In this document: positions 1 through 9,565 of the stretch, piece by piece
Position numbering within the stretch: the stretch's first letter is position 1
How the letters are laid out: every line of letters starts with the position of its first letter
Position numbers and translations under genes: made by a program
Notes under the pieces: generated by a model
The model's input: only the letters and a program-made list of their open reading frames with translations
Databases searched by the model: none
What the model was told of the DNA's origin: nothing
Assembly (NCBI GenBank): GCA_965214035.1
Contig: OZ243932.1
Coordinates: 496,001-560,000 of the forward strand
Reading direction: 5' to 3'
DNA from: JAJDYQ01 sp965214035
GTDB lineage: Bacteria > Pseudomonadota > Gammaproteobacteria > JAJDYQ01
Length of the DNA stretch: 64,000 bases

Positions 1-267
1 TGTTTCCCTTGCAGCGGCCTGTTCGACCGTTTCATGGTTCTCCATAAAGCCGGCTGGCAAAGTCCACGTATTCCTGCGAGGTTCTATGGCACGCTTGCAG
101 ACAAGGATTTTTTCATCATGTATGACCAGACAGCCAGCTACGATATTGGGGTTTTGATAATGGACAAAATTGCAGCTTGCGCAAATAAAGCGCGGACGGT
201 TGTCCCCGTCAGGTACACGAAATTCGACATTATCTGAACCACATTGAGAGCAATAATTAATTTTCAC
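1..267 (-). CDS. NUDIX hydrolase with N-terminal zinc ribbon (C-terminal part outside window)
   Basis: The first 89 residues are visible on the minus strand. They show a CSQCG...CASC zinc ribbon followed by a stretch typical of this family (HYQNPNIVAGCLV) and the beginning of the Nudix box (GFMENHETVEQAAARET), where the metal-binding Glu residues would follow just beyond the window. Such proteins hydrolyse nucleoside-diphosphate-linked substrates such as NADH or ADP-ribose in the cytoplasm; the exact substrate is not readable here. A GTG start at 267 is chosen because an in-frame ATG further upstream (300) is followed by a stop. The visible part is undamaged. Confidence 0.85.
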   Translation of the reverse strand, partial: MKINYCSQCGSDNVEFRVPDGDNRPRFICASCNFVHYQNPNIVAGCLVIHDEKILVCKRAIEPRRNTWTLPAGFMENHETVEQAAARET

Positions 268-353
268 GCCAACCGGTCAAAATATACTGTGTGCCCACAT
301 TGCGCGAAATATGTCCAGAAAGCAAGCATGCCTCCGGGAAAACCCTGATTTAT

Positions 354-1229
354 TCAGAGTCCTTCCCCGGCCCGTCTGGGCAGGACATGAATCAACACTG
401 CGCCACAGATAACACACAGTGCGCCGATCAGATTAGTGACGGACAGAGTTTCGTCGAGCAAAGCCATGCCCCACAACACACCGAACACAGGGATGACCAG
501 AGTAACCGAAGCGGTTTTACTGGCACCGATTTTTTTAATCAGATCAAAATACAACACAAAAGCCATTGCAGTTGAACACACACCCAGAATAACAGGGGCC
601 TGTAACTGGGTAGCGGTCGGCAGAGAGTCCGGCTGTCCGCCGAGCAGCCATAAAACGACAGAGGAAGTCAGCAGACTGATAAAAGCTGAAAACATCGGTT
701 TGACGACAGGCAGATAGCGCTTACTCAAATTGATTGCCAGGGCATAACACAACCCGGCCAACAGGCATAAAATAAGCGCCCACACGGTTTGCTGTACATT
801 ACCGTAGCTGCCGATGCTGTTATAAAACAAAATGACCAGACCGGCTATGCCCAGAACGGTGCCTGCGATCTGTCGTTTGGAAAACGCCTCATCCAGCCAC
901 AGCACGGCGATAACAGCGGTAAAAATCAGGGTTGAGGCATTCAAAATTGACACCAGGCCGGACTGTAATGTCAAAGTTGCCTGTGCCAGTGACACAAAGG
1001 GAATGGCCGAATTGAACAAGCCGATAAGGCATAAAATTCCCCATGTTTTAAGGTTCAGCCACTGACCCTGCCGCCATATAATGATCAGCGGTAACAGACA
1101 GGCGGCCGCGATGGCAACCCGCATCCAGATAATGCCGATGCTGCCGAAATCCTGTGCCCCGATTTTCATAAACACAAAAGAAGCTCCCCACAGGGCGGCC
1201 AACAACATGAACTGCAGAATATTCTTCAT
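354..1229 (-). CDS. EamA/DMT-superfamily transporter
   Basis: About 291 residues with ten predicted hydrophobic segments arranged as two EamA halves, the first opening with LAALWGASFVFMKIG and the second carrying the matching hydrophobic repeat near residues 150-290. Members are inner-membrane exporters of amino acids, purines or other metabolites; substrate cannot be assigned. The frame is open upstream to a TTG at 1262, but the ATG at 1229 gives the normal family N-terminus (MKNILQFMLLAALWG) and is preferred. It stands alone between the NUDIX gene and argA, all on the minus strand but with gaps of 70-100 bp, so operon membership is uncertain. Confidence 0.85.
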   Translation of the reverse strand: MKNILQFMLLAALWGASFVFMKIGAQDFGSIGIIWMRVAIAAACLLPLIIIWRQGQWLNLKTWGILCLIGLFNSAIPFVSLAQATLTLQSGLVSILNASTLIFTAVIAVLWLDEAFSKRQIAGTVLGIAGLVILFYNSIGSYGNVQQTVWALILCLLAGLCYALAINLSKRYLPVVKPMFSAFISLLTSSVVLWLLGGQPDSLPTATQLQAPVILGVCSTAMAFVLYFDLIKKIGASKTASVTLVIPVFGVLWGMALLDETLSVTNLIGALCVICGAVLIHVLPRRAGEGL

Positions 1230-1331
1230 TTCCGGGTATGAATGTGATGAATGGGCAGACAAAAAAGCGGACTAGGAAACACTGAATCCAATCAGAGCAT
1301 CCGCCGGATTATGAACCATAGCTGGATGAAG

Positions 1332-2666
1332 CTAAAGATCCTTCAAAAAAATACGCGACTTTCGCTGATAGTTATACAAGCGGCGTCTGGCGATTGGCAG
1401 GTCGTCGATTCGGACTGCTGAAAAGCCATGCTCCTGAAACCAGTGAGCGGCCTGAGTCGTCAGCACAAACATCTGCCGGATGCCGGCATCGGCAGCGTGT
1501 TGTTGAGCCGCATCGAGCAGCCGGTCGCCACTGCCGGAACCCTGACAGGCCGGGGCCATGGCCAGACAGGCCAGCTCGGCCATGCCGGCCTTTCTGTATG
1601 GATAGACTGCCGCGCAGCCAATGACCGCACCATCGCGTACAGCGACCAGAAAATGATCGATCTCCAGCTCCAGCCGTCGCCGCTGGCGCCTGACCAGCAC
1701 ACCCGAATCCTCCAATGGTTTGATGACCTGCAAAATACCTGTAATATCCTCCAACTGTGCCGTGCGAATTGTGTCGAAAGGTTCCGCGCTGATCAGGGTG
1801 CCGACCCCGTCACGGGTGAACAACTCCTGTACAATCGCCCCTGGCACAGCCCAGCGCAGAACATGTACCCGGCGTACTCCCGCGTTGACAGCCTGTACAG
1901 ACACATCCAGCAAGTGCCGGGTTGCATCATCCAATCGCCGTCGGCCATGCAGCAACTCACGTGCTTCATGCTCGGTAAGCTGGCGCAGCAACCTGCGGCG
2001 GCTATCAGAAATGACAGCTCGGCCGGTCAGAATGATCAGTTTATCGGCGCACAGGGCCGATGCACAGGCCCCTGCGACATCCCGGCATGACAGATTAAAA
2101 ATTTCACCTGAAGAAGAAAAACCTACCGGAGATACCAGCACGACAGCCCCCATATCAAGCTGATGGCGGACAGCATCGGCATCGACCCGCCTGACGATGC
2201 CGGTATGGCAGAAATCAATGCCACCATGAATGCCATACGGGCGGGCGGTCACGAAATTACCGGAAGAAACCCTGATATGTACGCCGGCCGGAGCAAGGCC
2301 GGCCAACGCACACGAAAGCCGGGCCTCCAGTTTCAGGCGCACCCTGCCGGCCTGCTGCTCCACACAGGCTATGGCACGGTCATCCGTTACCCGCAACCCC
2401 TCCGGTGATATATCGGATAGATACTGAGACGGACGACCGTCAAGACACGCCTCGATCTGGGGGGCAAGGCCATGTACCAGCACAACCCGAATACCCAGGC
2501 AGGAAATGCCGGCAATATCGCGCAACACCTGTTCGATGGCTGTGGCACTGTCAATGGCTTCGCCGGGCACACAAATGACAAAGGTTTTACCGTGATGCAC
2601 CCTTATATAGGGTGATGCCTCATAAAACCACTGCAAGAAACCGCTGTCTGTCGTCATTTTGCCCAT
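1332..2666 (-). CDS. argA: Amino-acid N-acetyltransferase (N-acetylglutamate synthase)
   Basis: A 444-residue protein of the classical ArgA type. The N-terminal two thirds is an amino-acid-kinase fold (VVLVHGLAPQIEACL near residues 62-76; RRVDADAVRHQLDMGAVVLVSPVGFSSSGE in the middle, quoted in part) and the last ~140 residues are a GNAT acetyltransferase domain with the acetyl-CoA loop CQGSGSGDRLL. It makes N-acetylglutamate from glutamate and acetyl-CoA, the first committed step of arginine synthesis, and in this family the kinase-like domain binds arginine for feedback inhibition. Length and domain order match E. coli ArgA. ATG start at 2666; the gene appears monocistronic. Confidence 0.93.
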   Translation of the reverse strand: MGKMTTDSGFLQWFYEASPYIRVHHGKTFVICVPGEAIDSATAIEQVLRDIAGISCLGIRVVLVHGLAPQIEACLDGRPSQYLSDISPEGLRVTDDRAIACVEQQAGRVRLKLEARLSCALAGLAPAGVHIRVSSGNFVTARPYGIHGGIDFCHTGIVRRVDADAVRHQLDMGAVVLVSPVGFSSSGEIFNLSCRDVAGACASALCADKLIILTGRAVISDSRRRLLRQLTEHEARELLHGRRRLDDATRHLLDVSVQAVNAGVRRVHVLRWAVPGAIVQELFTRDGVGTLISAEPFDTIRTAQLEDITGILQVIKPLEDSGVLVRRQRRRLELEIDHFLVAVRDGAVIGCAAVYPYRKAGMAELACLAMAPACQGSGSGDRLLDAAQQHAADAGIRQMFVLTTQAAHWFQEHGFSAVRIDDLPIARRRLYNYQRKSRIFLKDL

Positions 2667-2840
2667 ATTGCCATTGTGCCATGAACCGGCTCACCATCCA
2701 TAAAAAAACGATACCCCCCACGTTTGGATAAGCTGTCATATCGACAGGAGCCGGAAAAATGTATGAACTGTGAAACAGCTCACGCCTTGCACAAACAGAC
2801 AGTCGAACTTATTGCAAAAGTCGAAGTCAAAAGAGTATCT

Positions 2841-2870
2841 TTGTATAAGAATATGCTAAATTATTAATAT
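2841..2870 (+). promoter_or_regulatory. Possible sigma70-type promoter for the cytochrome c/DUF302 pair
   Basis: TTGTAT (2841-2846), an 18-bp spacer and TAATAT (2865-2870) sit 41 bp upstream of the cytochrome gene in a strongly A+T-rich stretch. Many alternative -10-like hexamers exist nearby, so the assignment is tentative. Confidence 0.35.
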
Positions 2871-2910
2871 AAGCTCTATAAACTTCAGACAATCACGTAA
2901 CATCGGAATA

Positions 2911-3963
2911 ATGAACAAGGTCATTTTACACACAATGATGCTGCTCGCAGTCGGTTTGCCGGCACTGCCGGCCATTGCGGCACCTGATGGCAGGGCGCTG
3001 TTTGAATCGTCATGTGTTGCCTGTCACCGGCAGGACGGGCAGGGCGGTATCGGCCTGCCGCTGACCAAAACAAAATTTGCCCGTCTGTCAGATGACTACC
3101 TTTACAAAACCATACGTAACGGTCGTCCCGGTCGTATCATGCCGACCTTTGACACACTCAGCGATGCCCAGGTGCGTGCTATCATAGACTATCTGCGCAC
3201 CTGGTCCGGTACCGAATCATTCAACCATCCTGAAATTGAAATGACAGGCGATGCGGTCAGAGGCGCAAAGCTGTTTTCCGGTTACTGCGTCAACTGCCAC
3301 GGTGTCGAAGGCAGGGGACTGGGCAAGGGCACCGGCCAAAGCTACTCAAGGCAACGCGAATTCAAGATTGTGCCACCGGCAGTCGGCAATACAGGCTTTC
3401 TGAACTCCGCCTCCGATGCCATGCTCAAGGATGTGATAACAAACGGTCGTCAGGGAACACTGATGGCGGCATTTGGCAGGCTGGGTCTTGATGAACAGGA
3501 TATCAATGATCTGGTCGTCTATCTTCGCAGCCTGCAAAAGCAGCCGCCGCCCCGACCGGAACAGGCCGTCATGCCCAATGCCAGTGTGATAGTCGAATCC
3601 CCGGAAGACTTTGACACCACACTGGAAAACCTGAAACAGGCGCTATCCGGTTATAACTTCAGAGTATTTCCGGACCGTTCGCTGGAAAAAGGCCTGTTTC
3701 CGGAATGGCAAGAAAACCGTCGGCAGATGACGATTCGATACTGCAACTTCAATGACCTGTACGACATGCTCAAGATCGATCCGCGACTGGGTGTTGGACT
3801 GCCCTGTCGCATAACCGTTGTAGAACAGGAAGATGGCCAGGTGCAGTTGATAGCCATGAACCTGGCTGTGATTGCGCGGCTGTTCAACAACGACCAGCTC
3901 AGAGACTATGCCGTGCAACTGGACGGTATTCAGAGACAGATACTGGACGAGGCAACCTTCTGA
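2911..3963 (+). CDS. Exported diheme cytochrome c fused to a DUF302 domain
   Basis: A 350-residue protein beginning with a Sec signal peptide (cleavage probably after PAIAA, near residue 23). Two class I cytochrome c domains follow, each with a CxxCH heme site (CVACH near residue 35; CVNCH near residue 129) and a distal axial Met candidate (RIMPTF in the first; TLMAAF in the second). Residues ~225-340 match the DUF302 pattern: FDTTLENLKQAL at its start and a Leu-Pro-Cys segment (GVGLPCRITVVE) later. It is a periplasmic electron carrier; the redox partner and the role of DUF302 are unknown. The stop codon overlaps the start of the next DUF302 gene (TGATG), so the two are probably translationally coupled. 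Confidence 0.85.
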   Translation: MNKVILHTMMLLAVGLPALPAIAAPDGRALFESSCVACHRQDGQGGIGLPLTKTKFARLSDDYLYKTIRNGRPGRIMPTFDTLSDAQVRAIIDYLRTWSGTESFNHPEIEMTGDAVRGAKLFSGYCVNCHGVEGRGLGKGTGQSYSRQREFKIVPPAVGNTGFLNSASDAMLKDVITNGRQGTLMAAFGRLGLDEQDINDLVVYLRSLQKQPPPRPEQAVMPNASVIVESPEDFDTTLENLKQALSGYNFRVFPDRSLEKGLFPEWQENRRQMTIRYCNFNDLYDMLKIDPRLGVGLPCRITVVEQEDGQVQLIAMNLAVIARLFNNDQLRDYAVQLDGIQRQILDEATF

Positions 3964-4448
3964 TGCGCCGCCTGATAATCAGCCTGCTGATGCTGGCAGC
4001 GAGCCTTCCTGCCGGTGCGGAAAACATCCTTATGGCCCGCAGCTACCACAGTTTTGATGTCGTACTGCAAGCGGCCAAAGACAGTCTGGAAAGCCATGGC
4101 TACACGGTAGCGCACGAACAACGCTGCGATGGCGGACTGAACCACTCCGGCTACCAGACAGACTATTACCGGGTGATTTTTTTCGGCAAGCCGGAAGAAG
4201 TACGTTATCTGAGCCAAAAATACCCGGAGCTGATACCCTACCTGCCCCTGAAGCTGGCTGTCTTTGCGGAAGATGACCAGATGCTGGCCGTCAGCTTTAA
4301 CCCCGAGGTGTACGGCCAGTTTTTTACCCGGCAGGAACTGAAAACGCAATTTGCCCGCTGGAAAGCCGATCTGGACTCAGTGCTGGCCGCTCTGCGCAGC
4401 ATACAACAGATAAACATTGGTGCCGCTGCAACGCCTACTCATCCGTGA
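3963..4448 (+). CDS. Exported DUF302-family protein
   Basis: 161 residues: a signal peptide (MRRLIISLLMLAASLPAGA) then one DUF302 domain (HSFDVVLQAAKDSLESHGY at the N-terminal side, LPLKLAVFAEDDQMLAVSF near the middle) and an Ala/Thr/Pro tail. Function of DUF302 is not established; its overlap with the cytochrome-DUF302 gene upstream implies the two act together in the periplasm. A single Cys (ERCD-like, within EQRCDGG) is present. The 3' end overlaps the convergent ilvD remnant by 14 bp. Confidence 0.8.
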   Translation: MRRLIISLLMLAASLPAGAENILMARSYHSFDVVLQAAKDSLESHGYTVAHEQRCDGGLNHSGYQTDYYRVIFFGKPEEVRYLSQKYPELIPYLPLKLAVFAEDDQMLAVSFNPEVYGQFFTRQELKTQFARWKADLDSVLAALRSIQQINIGAAATPTHP

Positions 4449-5616
4449 CACAGCCCTCCGAAGCATCCTTCACAGCCTTGATATACTTATACAGCGTACC
4501 GCGTGTTGCCTTATAGGCCGGCATAACCCAGTTCTGCTGTCGTTTGCGCAGCTCATCCTCCTCGATATCGACGCTCAGGGTATTATGTTCGGCGTTGATC
4601 GTGATGACATCACCGTCTCTGATCAGGGCAATCGGCCCGCCTTCCTGCGCCTCCGGCACGATATGGCCGATGATAAATCCATGTGACCCGCCGGAAAACC
4701 GCCCATCGGTCAACAGGGCGACATCCTTGCCCAGTCCGGCGCCCATGATGGCTGAAGTAGGTGTCAGCATCTCCGGCATACCCGGCCCGCCTTTCGGTCC
4801 CTCATAGCGGATTACAACCACATCACCTTTATAGATGCAACTCTCCTCAAGTGTCTTCAACATATCCTCCTCGCTGTCAAACACCCGCGCCGGGCCGCTG
4901 AACAACCAACCCTCCTTGCCGGTAATTTTGGCGACCGCACCACCGGGTGCCAGATTACCTTTCAGAATATGGATATGCCCCGACGCCTTGATCGGTTTTT
5001 CCAGTGGCACAATAACATCCTGACCTGTCTTCAGGCCGGGCAGGTCGGCCAGATTCTCAGCGATGGTTTGACCGGTAACTGTCAGGCAGTCACCGTTAAT
5101 CAGACCATGCTCCAGCAGATACTTCATAACGGCTGGCGTACCGCCGACCTGATGCAGATCCTCCATCACATAGCGGCCACTGGGCTTCAGATCAGCGATA
5201 AACGGCACCCGCCGCGAGGTCGCCTGAAAATCATCGAGCGACATCGGCACATCGACGGCCCGCGCCATGGCGATGATATGCAGCACCGCATTGGTAGAAC
5301 CACCCAGTGCCATGATGATCGTCAGGGCATTTTCAAACGCTTTGCGGGACATGATATCGCGGGGTCGCAGCTCCAGCTCCAGCAGATTGCGCACAGCCGC
5401 ACCGGCCCGAAAACACTCCTCGGCTTTTTGCGGATCCTCAGCCGGAGTAGAAGACGAATAGAGCAGCGACATGCCCATCGCCTCGATAGCGGCGGCCATG
5501 GTATTAGCCGTGTACATGCCGCCACAGGCATCCGGACAGGCATGGGCAACAATACGCTGGCGCTCATCCTCCGTGATTTTATCGGCGGCACACATGCCGG
5601 CGGTATGCATACCGCC
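4435..5616 (-). pseudogene. ilvD: Dihydroxy-acid dehydratase, N-terminal third missing
   Basis: About 390 residues read as the C-terminal two thirds of IlvD: GGMYTANTMAAAIEA, ALGGSTNAVLHI, VPFIADLKPSGRYVMEDLH, YEGPKGGPGMPEML and LTDGRFSGGSHGF are family hallmarks. IlvD makes 2-oxoacids for valine, leucine and isoleucine synthesis using an Fe-S cluster. Upstream of the codons at ~5598 the similarity stops at an 18-bp palindrome and the sequence becomes an autotransporter on the other strand, so roughly 165-170 N-terminal residues with further cluster ligands are absent. In addition the loop before CGGMYTANTM reads ACPD-ACGG where relatives have ACPGAGACGG, a loss of two residues. The open frame continues to 5937 but that extension is antisense autotransporter code. 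It could be a real rearrangement or a chimeric join. Confidence 0.85.
5599..5616. repeat. Perfect 18-bp palindrome at the ilvD/autotransporter junction
   Basis: GGCGGTATGCATACCGCC is identical to its own reverse complement; the bases at 5598 and 5617 no longer pair. It lies exactly where ilvD homology (minus strand) ends and autotransporter homology (plus strand) begins, so two 5'-truncated genes face away from each other across it. Confidence 0.9.
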
Positions 5617-8333
5617 ACCCTGACCCTGCAATCGGCCGTGGATAACCATGAAGAGACTTCCGGCGAGACCGTCATCATCGGACTGGGCACGCTCGATGCC
5701 AGTTCCGGCATCAATCTGGGCGGCGGTGCCACCGGTCAGGACAATGTGGCGGATTTTATGATTGACGACCTGCCGGTCATCACCGTCAGTGGTGGTGGCA
5801 CCATCACCGAAGGCGGTACCGCCACCTTTACCGTGACGGCCAGCCCGGTACCGGAGGATGACCTGACCATTAACCTGACCCTGGACGATGCCACCGACAG
5901 CGACTATCTGGCTATGGCCGAACAGGGTGAACGTCAAATCACCCTGAGGAGTGGTTCAGCCACCCTCACGCTGGTCATCCCCACCGAAGGTGATAGCACC
6001 GACGAGGCCGCTGGCCAGATTACCGCTACCCTGCGGGCCGGTACCGGCTACAACCCCGATACCACCCCGGCCACCATCACGGTCAATGACGACGATGCCG
6101 CCGTGGTCACACTGTCCGGCCCATCCGGCGACCTCAATGAAGGGGCCGAAAAGACAGTGACCCTGAGCCTGAACCGGCCACTGGTTGACAATGAGATACT
6201 GACCATCCCGCTGGCCCTGGGCGGCACGGCCACCTTTGGCACCGACTACACCCTGACCGGTAGTGCGCTGAGCGGTGGCGGCAGTCCGACCGTGACTTTT
6301 ACCGGTCCGGCATCGCCGCAATCGGTTGAACTGACCCTGCACACGGTGCTCGATGACGAGGCCGATGCCGGTGAAATCATCACCATCGCACCAGGCAATG
6401 CCGACGACAGTACCGGCATGACGCTGGGCGGCGGGGTATTGACCGTAGATAACCTGGAACACTTTGCCATTGTGGAACAGGCCGCCATCTGGCTGATACC
6501 CGATACCCTGACCCTGATGGAAGGCGGCACCGACAGCTATCGCGTGCGACTGACCGCGGCACCGACCGCGGATGTCACCGTGTCCTTTACCGGCACCGGC
6601 CTGCTACCGGCCACCGGCAGCGTGGTCTTTTCACCGACCAACTGGAACACGCCACAGTTGGTCATACTGACGGCCGATGAAGACGACAACGCGGTGGTCA
6701 ATACCGTCCACCCGCTCCCATCAGGCCCGTTCAACCGACTCCCGCTATGCGGTCACGGCCACGCTGACGGTTCAGGTCAACGACAACGATGAACCGGGTC
6801 TGCGGCTATCGACGGATCACCTGAGTGTCGCGGAAGGGGGCTGCCGCAGCTATACGGTGGCACTGGCCAGCGAACCGGTCATGGAGGTACGTATCACGGG
6901 CGGCGATATGGCCGAGATGCAGGCGGCGCAGGCGCTCTGGCTGCCGTGCTTTGGTCTGACGGTGATTGAGCACATGCTGGACGGGCTGGATGAGCGTTTT
7001 ACCGCATCGAGTCAGCCCGGTTTGTCGGGGCACCTGCACGGCCTGCCACGGGGTCAGGCACTGCATGCGACCCGCTCTGGTCAGGCTGCGGACTCTGTTT
7101 CAACGGGCCTTGAGCCGTTGGGAGCCGGTTCAGTGGATCGTCCGCATTCACTTTCGCGCACGCTGTCCTTGCCGAAGCTGCTGCCGTCTCTGCTGCGTGG
7201 CAGTCACTTTACACTCAGTGATGAGCACGGTGTCTCGCTCTGGGGTCGGGCGGCGTATTCGGACTATGAAGACGATGCAGACGGCCTCAGCACGGACGGT
7301 GAAGTGACCACGGCCCTGCTGGGTATTGACCACAACAGCGGTCAGACGCTGCTGGGTCTGGCGCTGACCTACAGCGACAGTGATGGCGAATGGCAGGGTG
7401 AATCGGATGAGGGTGAGCTGTCCGGCACGCTGGCCTCTATCCTGCCGTATGTGCGCCATGACCTGACCGAGCGTCTGCAACGGTGGGGTGCGGTCAGTTA
7501 TGGTCAGGGTGACTTGCAGCAGACTTCACAGACCGGTATGGAATCGGAACACGATCTGGAGCAGTGGTCTGCCACGGCCGGTCTGCGTGGCACGCTGCTG
7601 GAGCGTCCGGTAGAAGAGGGCGGCTTGACTGTGCGCCTGACCTCGGACATGACGCTGGCCCGTATTGAGTCGGATGACTCCGAGGTGATGGCCGGTACCG
7701 ATGCGGACACACAGCGTTTGCGCATGGGTCTGGCCTGGTCCTGGCAGTTGCCGGAGAAAGATGGTGTGCATCTGACACCGGAGCTGGAGCCGGGTCTGCG
7801 TTATGACGGCGGTGATACCCGCGAAGCTGGGCGGCGGCCTGGGCTGGCAGATGCCGGACAAAGGCTTGACCGTCGAGCTGCGCGGTCGCTATCTGCTGGA
7901 GCATGAGGCTTCCGAGCGGCAGGAGTGGGGTCTGTCCGGTTCACTGCGTTACAAGGCGCGGCCGGACTCGGCGCATGGTCCGTCGTTCAGTCTGCGTCAG
8001 GAATACGGCAATGCACCGGCTGCCAGCGGTCTGGAGCGGCTGTTGTCGGACTCCCTGACGGATGCGTTGAAGGAAGACAACTCTCAAACCGCCGAAGTAT
8101 CGAGTCAATGGACCCTGAAAGGCGAGTGGGGCTTTGCCCTGCACAACGCCACCGGCATCCCCTATGCCAGCCTGTCGGCGTCCGATGCCAAACGTGACCT
8201 GACCCTCGGCTGGCGCCTGCTGTCAAACCCGTCCGGCCGGAAATCGGAACTCGATATCAAGGCCATCCGCCGCCAGCAGAATAATAATGATCAAAAGCAT
8301 GGCATTGGCGCGGAATTAAGGCTATACTGGTAG
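5617..8333 (+). pseudogene. Autotransporter (Calx-beta-like repeats plus C-terminal beta-barrel), 5' truncated and frameshifted
   Basis: From the palindrome onward the plus strand encodes Calx-beta-like repeats of about 95-100 residues, each with an acidic DDD/DND ending and a new TEGGTATFTVT-like opening, then a short linker and a type V autotransporter beta-barrel from about 7190 (SLWGRAAYSDYEDD) to the end at RLYW; the terminal aromatic residue is the usual outer-membrane signature. Reading continues only by changing frame near 6711-6721 (before STDSRYAVTATLTVQVNDND) and again near 7818-7832 (before LGGGLGWQMPDKGL). There is no start codon, signal peptide or ribosome binding site. A 60-base sample at 6001-6060 has 41 G or C. 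A related 5' fragment occupies 62.4-63.8 kb. Inactive as written, unless the frameshifts are sequencing or assembly errors. Confidence 0.85.
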
Positions 8334-8373
8334 CCTCCATTGGTCAGCCGGTTCCTCTGTTGGCCGGCTATTA

Positions 8374-8425
8374 CGGGGCCGGAAACCCTCCTTGTATAAC
8401 GCTGTACCTCCGGCCCCGCTTTTTT
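8374..8425 (+). terminator. Rho-independent terminator behind the autotransporter
   Basis: CGGGGCCGG (8374-8382) pairs perfectly with CCGGCCCCG (8410-8418) and is followed by CTTTTTT. It lies 40 bp after the beta-barrel stop codon and would separate it from holB. Confidence 0.75.
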
Positions 8426-8563
8426 GGGTGGTTAAACTCTTTTTTTCAACTCCTGATTCTATTCTCTGTCTGTTTCAGGGTCCTCCGATTCAAGATTGCC
8501 GGGTGCAGTTTGTGGTTTTTCTGACGAAGAATCCATGTATATTGACGGCACTTGGCAAAAACG

Positions 8564-9562
8564 ATGGAAAAATCATTGGACTCTGACCTGTACCCCTGGC
8601 TGCGCCAGCATTATAAGAATCTGCTCCAGGTCCAACGGGGCGGGCGTTTGCCCCATGCCTTGTTGTTTGTTGGTCCGCCGGGCATCGGCAAGCATGAGCT
8701 GGGGCGCCGCCTTGCCCTGTCAGTGCTGATGAGTCATTCGTCCGGTACCCGTGAAAACAGGGTGCTTGAGTTGTTCACTGCCGGAACACATCCCGATTAC
8801 GCGGAGCTCCAGCCTCTCGAAGACAAGGCCCTGATTTCTGTCGAGCAGGTCCGCGATCTGATTGCCCGGTTATCCCTGACGGCGCAGCTTTCGACCCATA
8901 AGGTGGCCCTGATCAGTCCTGCTGAAGCGATGAATGCTGCCGCTGCCAATGCCTTGCTGAAAACACTGGAGGAGCCGGCAGGCGATGCCATCATTATCCT
9001 GATCAGCCATAATATCGGTTTGTTACCGGCGACTGTCAGGAGTCGCTGCCAGCGCACGGTGCTGGGACTGCCTTCGCGCGAGGCTGCCCTGGACTGGCTT
9101 CGGCAGGACCTTGCAGGTGATGCTGAACGGTATCTTGAGCTGGCAAACGGTTCGCCTGTTACCGCCAGAGAGCTGTATGATCGCGGTATGGTCACCCGGC
9201 AGGATGAGGTATTGAAAGACCTTGCCTTGCTTTATCAGGGCAGATTATCGGTTTATTCTGTGGTGCAACGCTGGAAAGATTTGGAGCTGAACCTGTGTAT
9301 TATATGGCTCAGACAGCTTGTGGGTGCCCTCATTCGTTACTTGATGAACAGTGATTTTACTTCTACTATCCAGTCTAATTTCCTGAAAAACTTGAAAATA
9401 TCATCTGGTACAATAGACTTGCCTGAGTTATACAGGTATCTTGATTACTTGAACCAGGCATCTCTTGAGCTGACTGCAAACCTCAATCGCGAGCTATTTA
9501 TGGAACAAATTCTATCCCGCTGGCAGGTACTGGCATCCATCAATAAAACCACGGGGCCATAA
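8564..9562 (+). CDS. holB: DNA polymerase III delta' subunit
   Basis: 332 residues with the clamp-loader AAA+ fold: Walker A GPPGIGKH (residues 37-44), the GTHPDY segment, the helix NAAAANALLKTLEEPAG and the SRC motif (TVRSRCQR). As the non-ATPase delta' of the clamp loader it helps load the sliding clamp. The zinc module that normally lies between Walker A and THPD (four Cys in E. coli delta') has no cysteine here. ATG at 8564 is preferred; an in-frame TTG lies at 8552 and neither has a clear Shine-Dalgarno. tmk, the usual upstream neighbour, is absent; pilZ follows 3 bp downstream, the common gammaproteobacterial order. Confidence 0.9.
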   Translation: MEKSLDSDLYPWLRQHYKNLLQVQRGGRLPHALLFVGPPGIGKHELGRRLALSVLMSHSSGTRENRVLELFTAGTHPDYAELQPLEDKALISVEQVRDLIARLSLTAQLSTHKVALISPAEAMNAAAANALLKTLEEPAGDAIIILISHNIGLLPATVRSRCQRTVLGLPSREAALDWLRQDLAGDAERYLELANGSPVTARELYDRGMVTRQDEVLKDLALLYQGRLSVYSVVQRWKDLELNLCIIWLRQLVGALIRYLMNSDFTSTIQSNFLKNLKISSGTIDLPELYRYLDYLNQASLELTANLNRELFMEQILSRWQVLASINKTTGP

Positions 9563-9565
9563 ACC

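Noticed and set aside
4969..5613. Long plus-strand open frame running into the autotransporter
   Set aside because: Its first two hundred codons are antisense to ilvD, with no family resemblance; only the part beyond the palindrome is autotransporter code.
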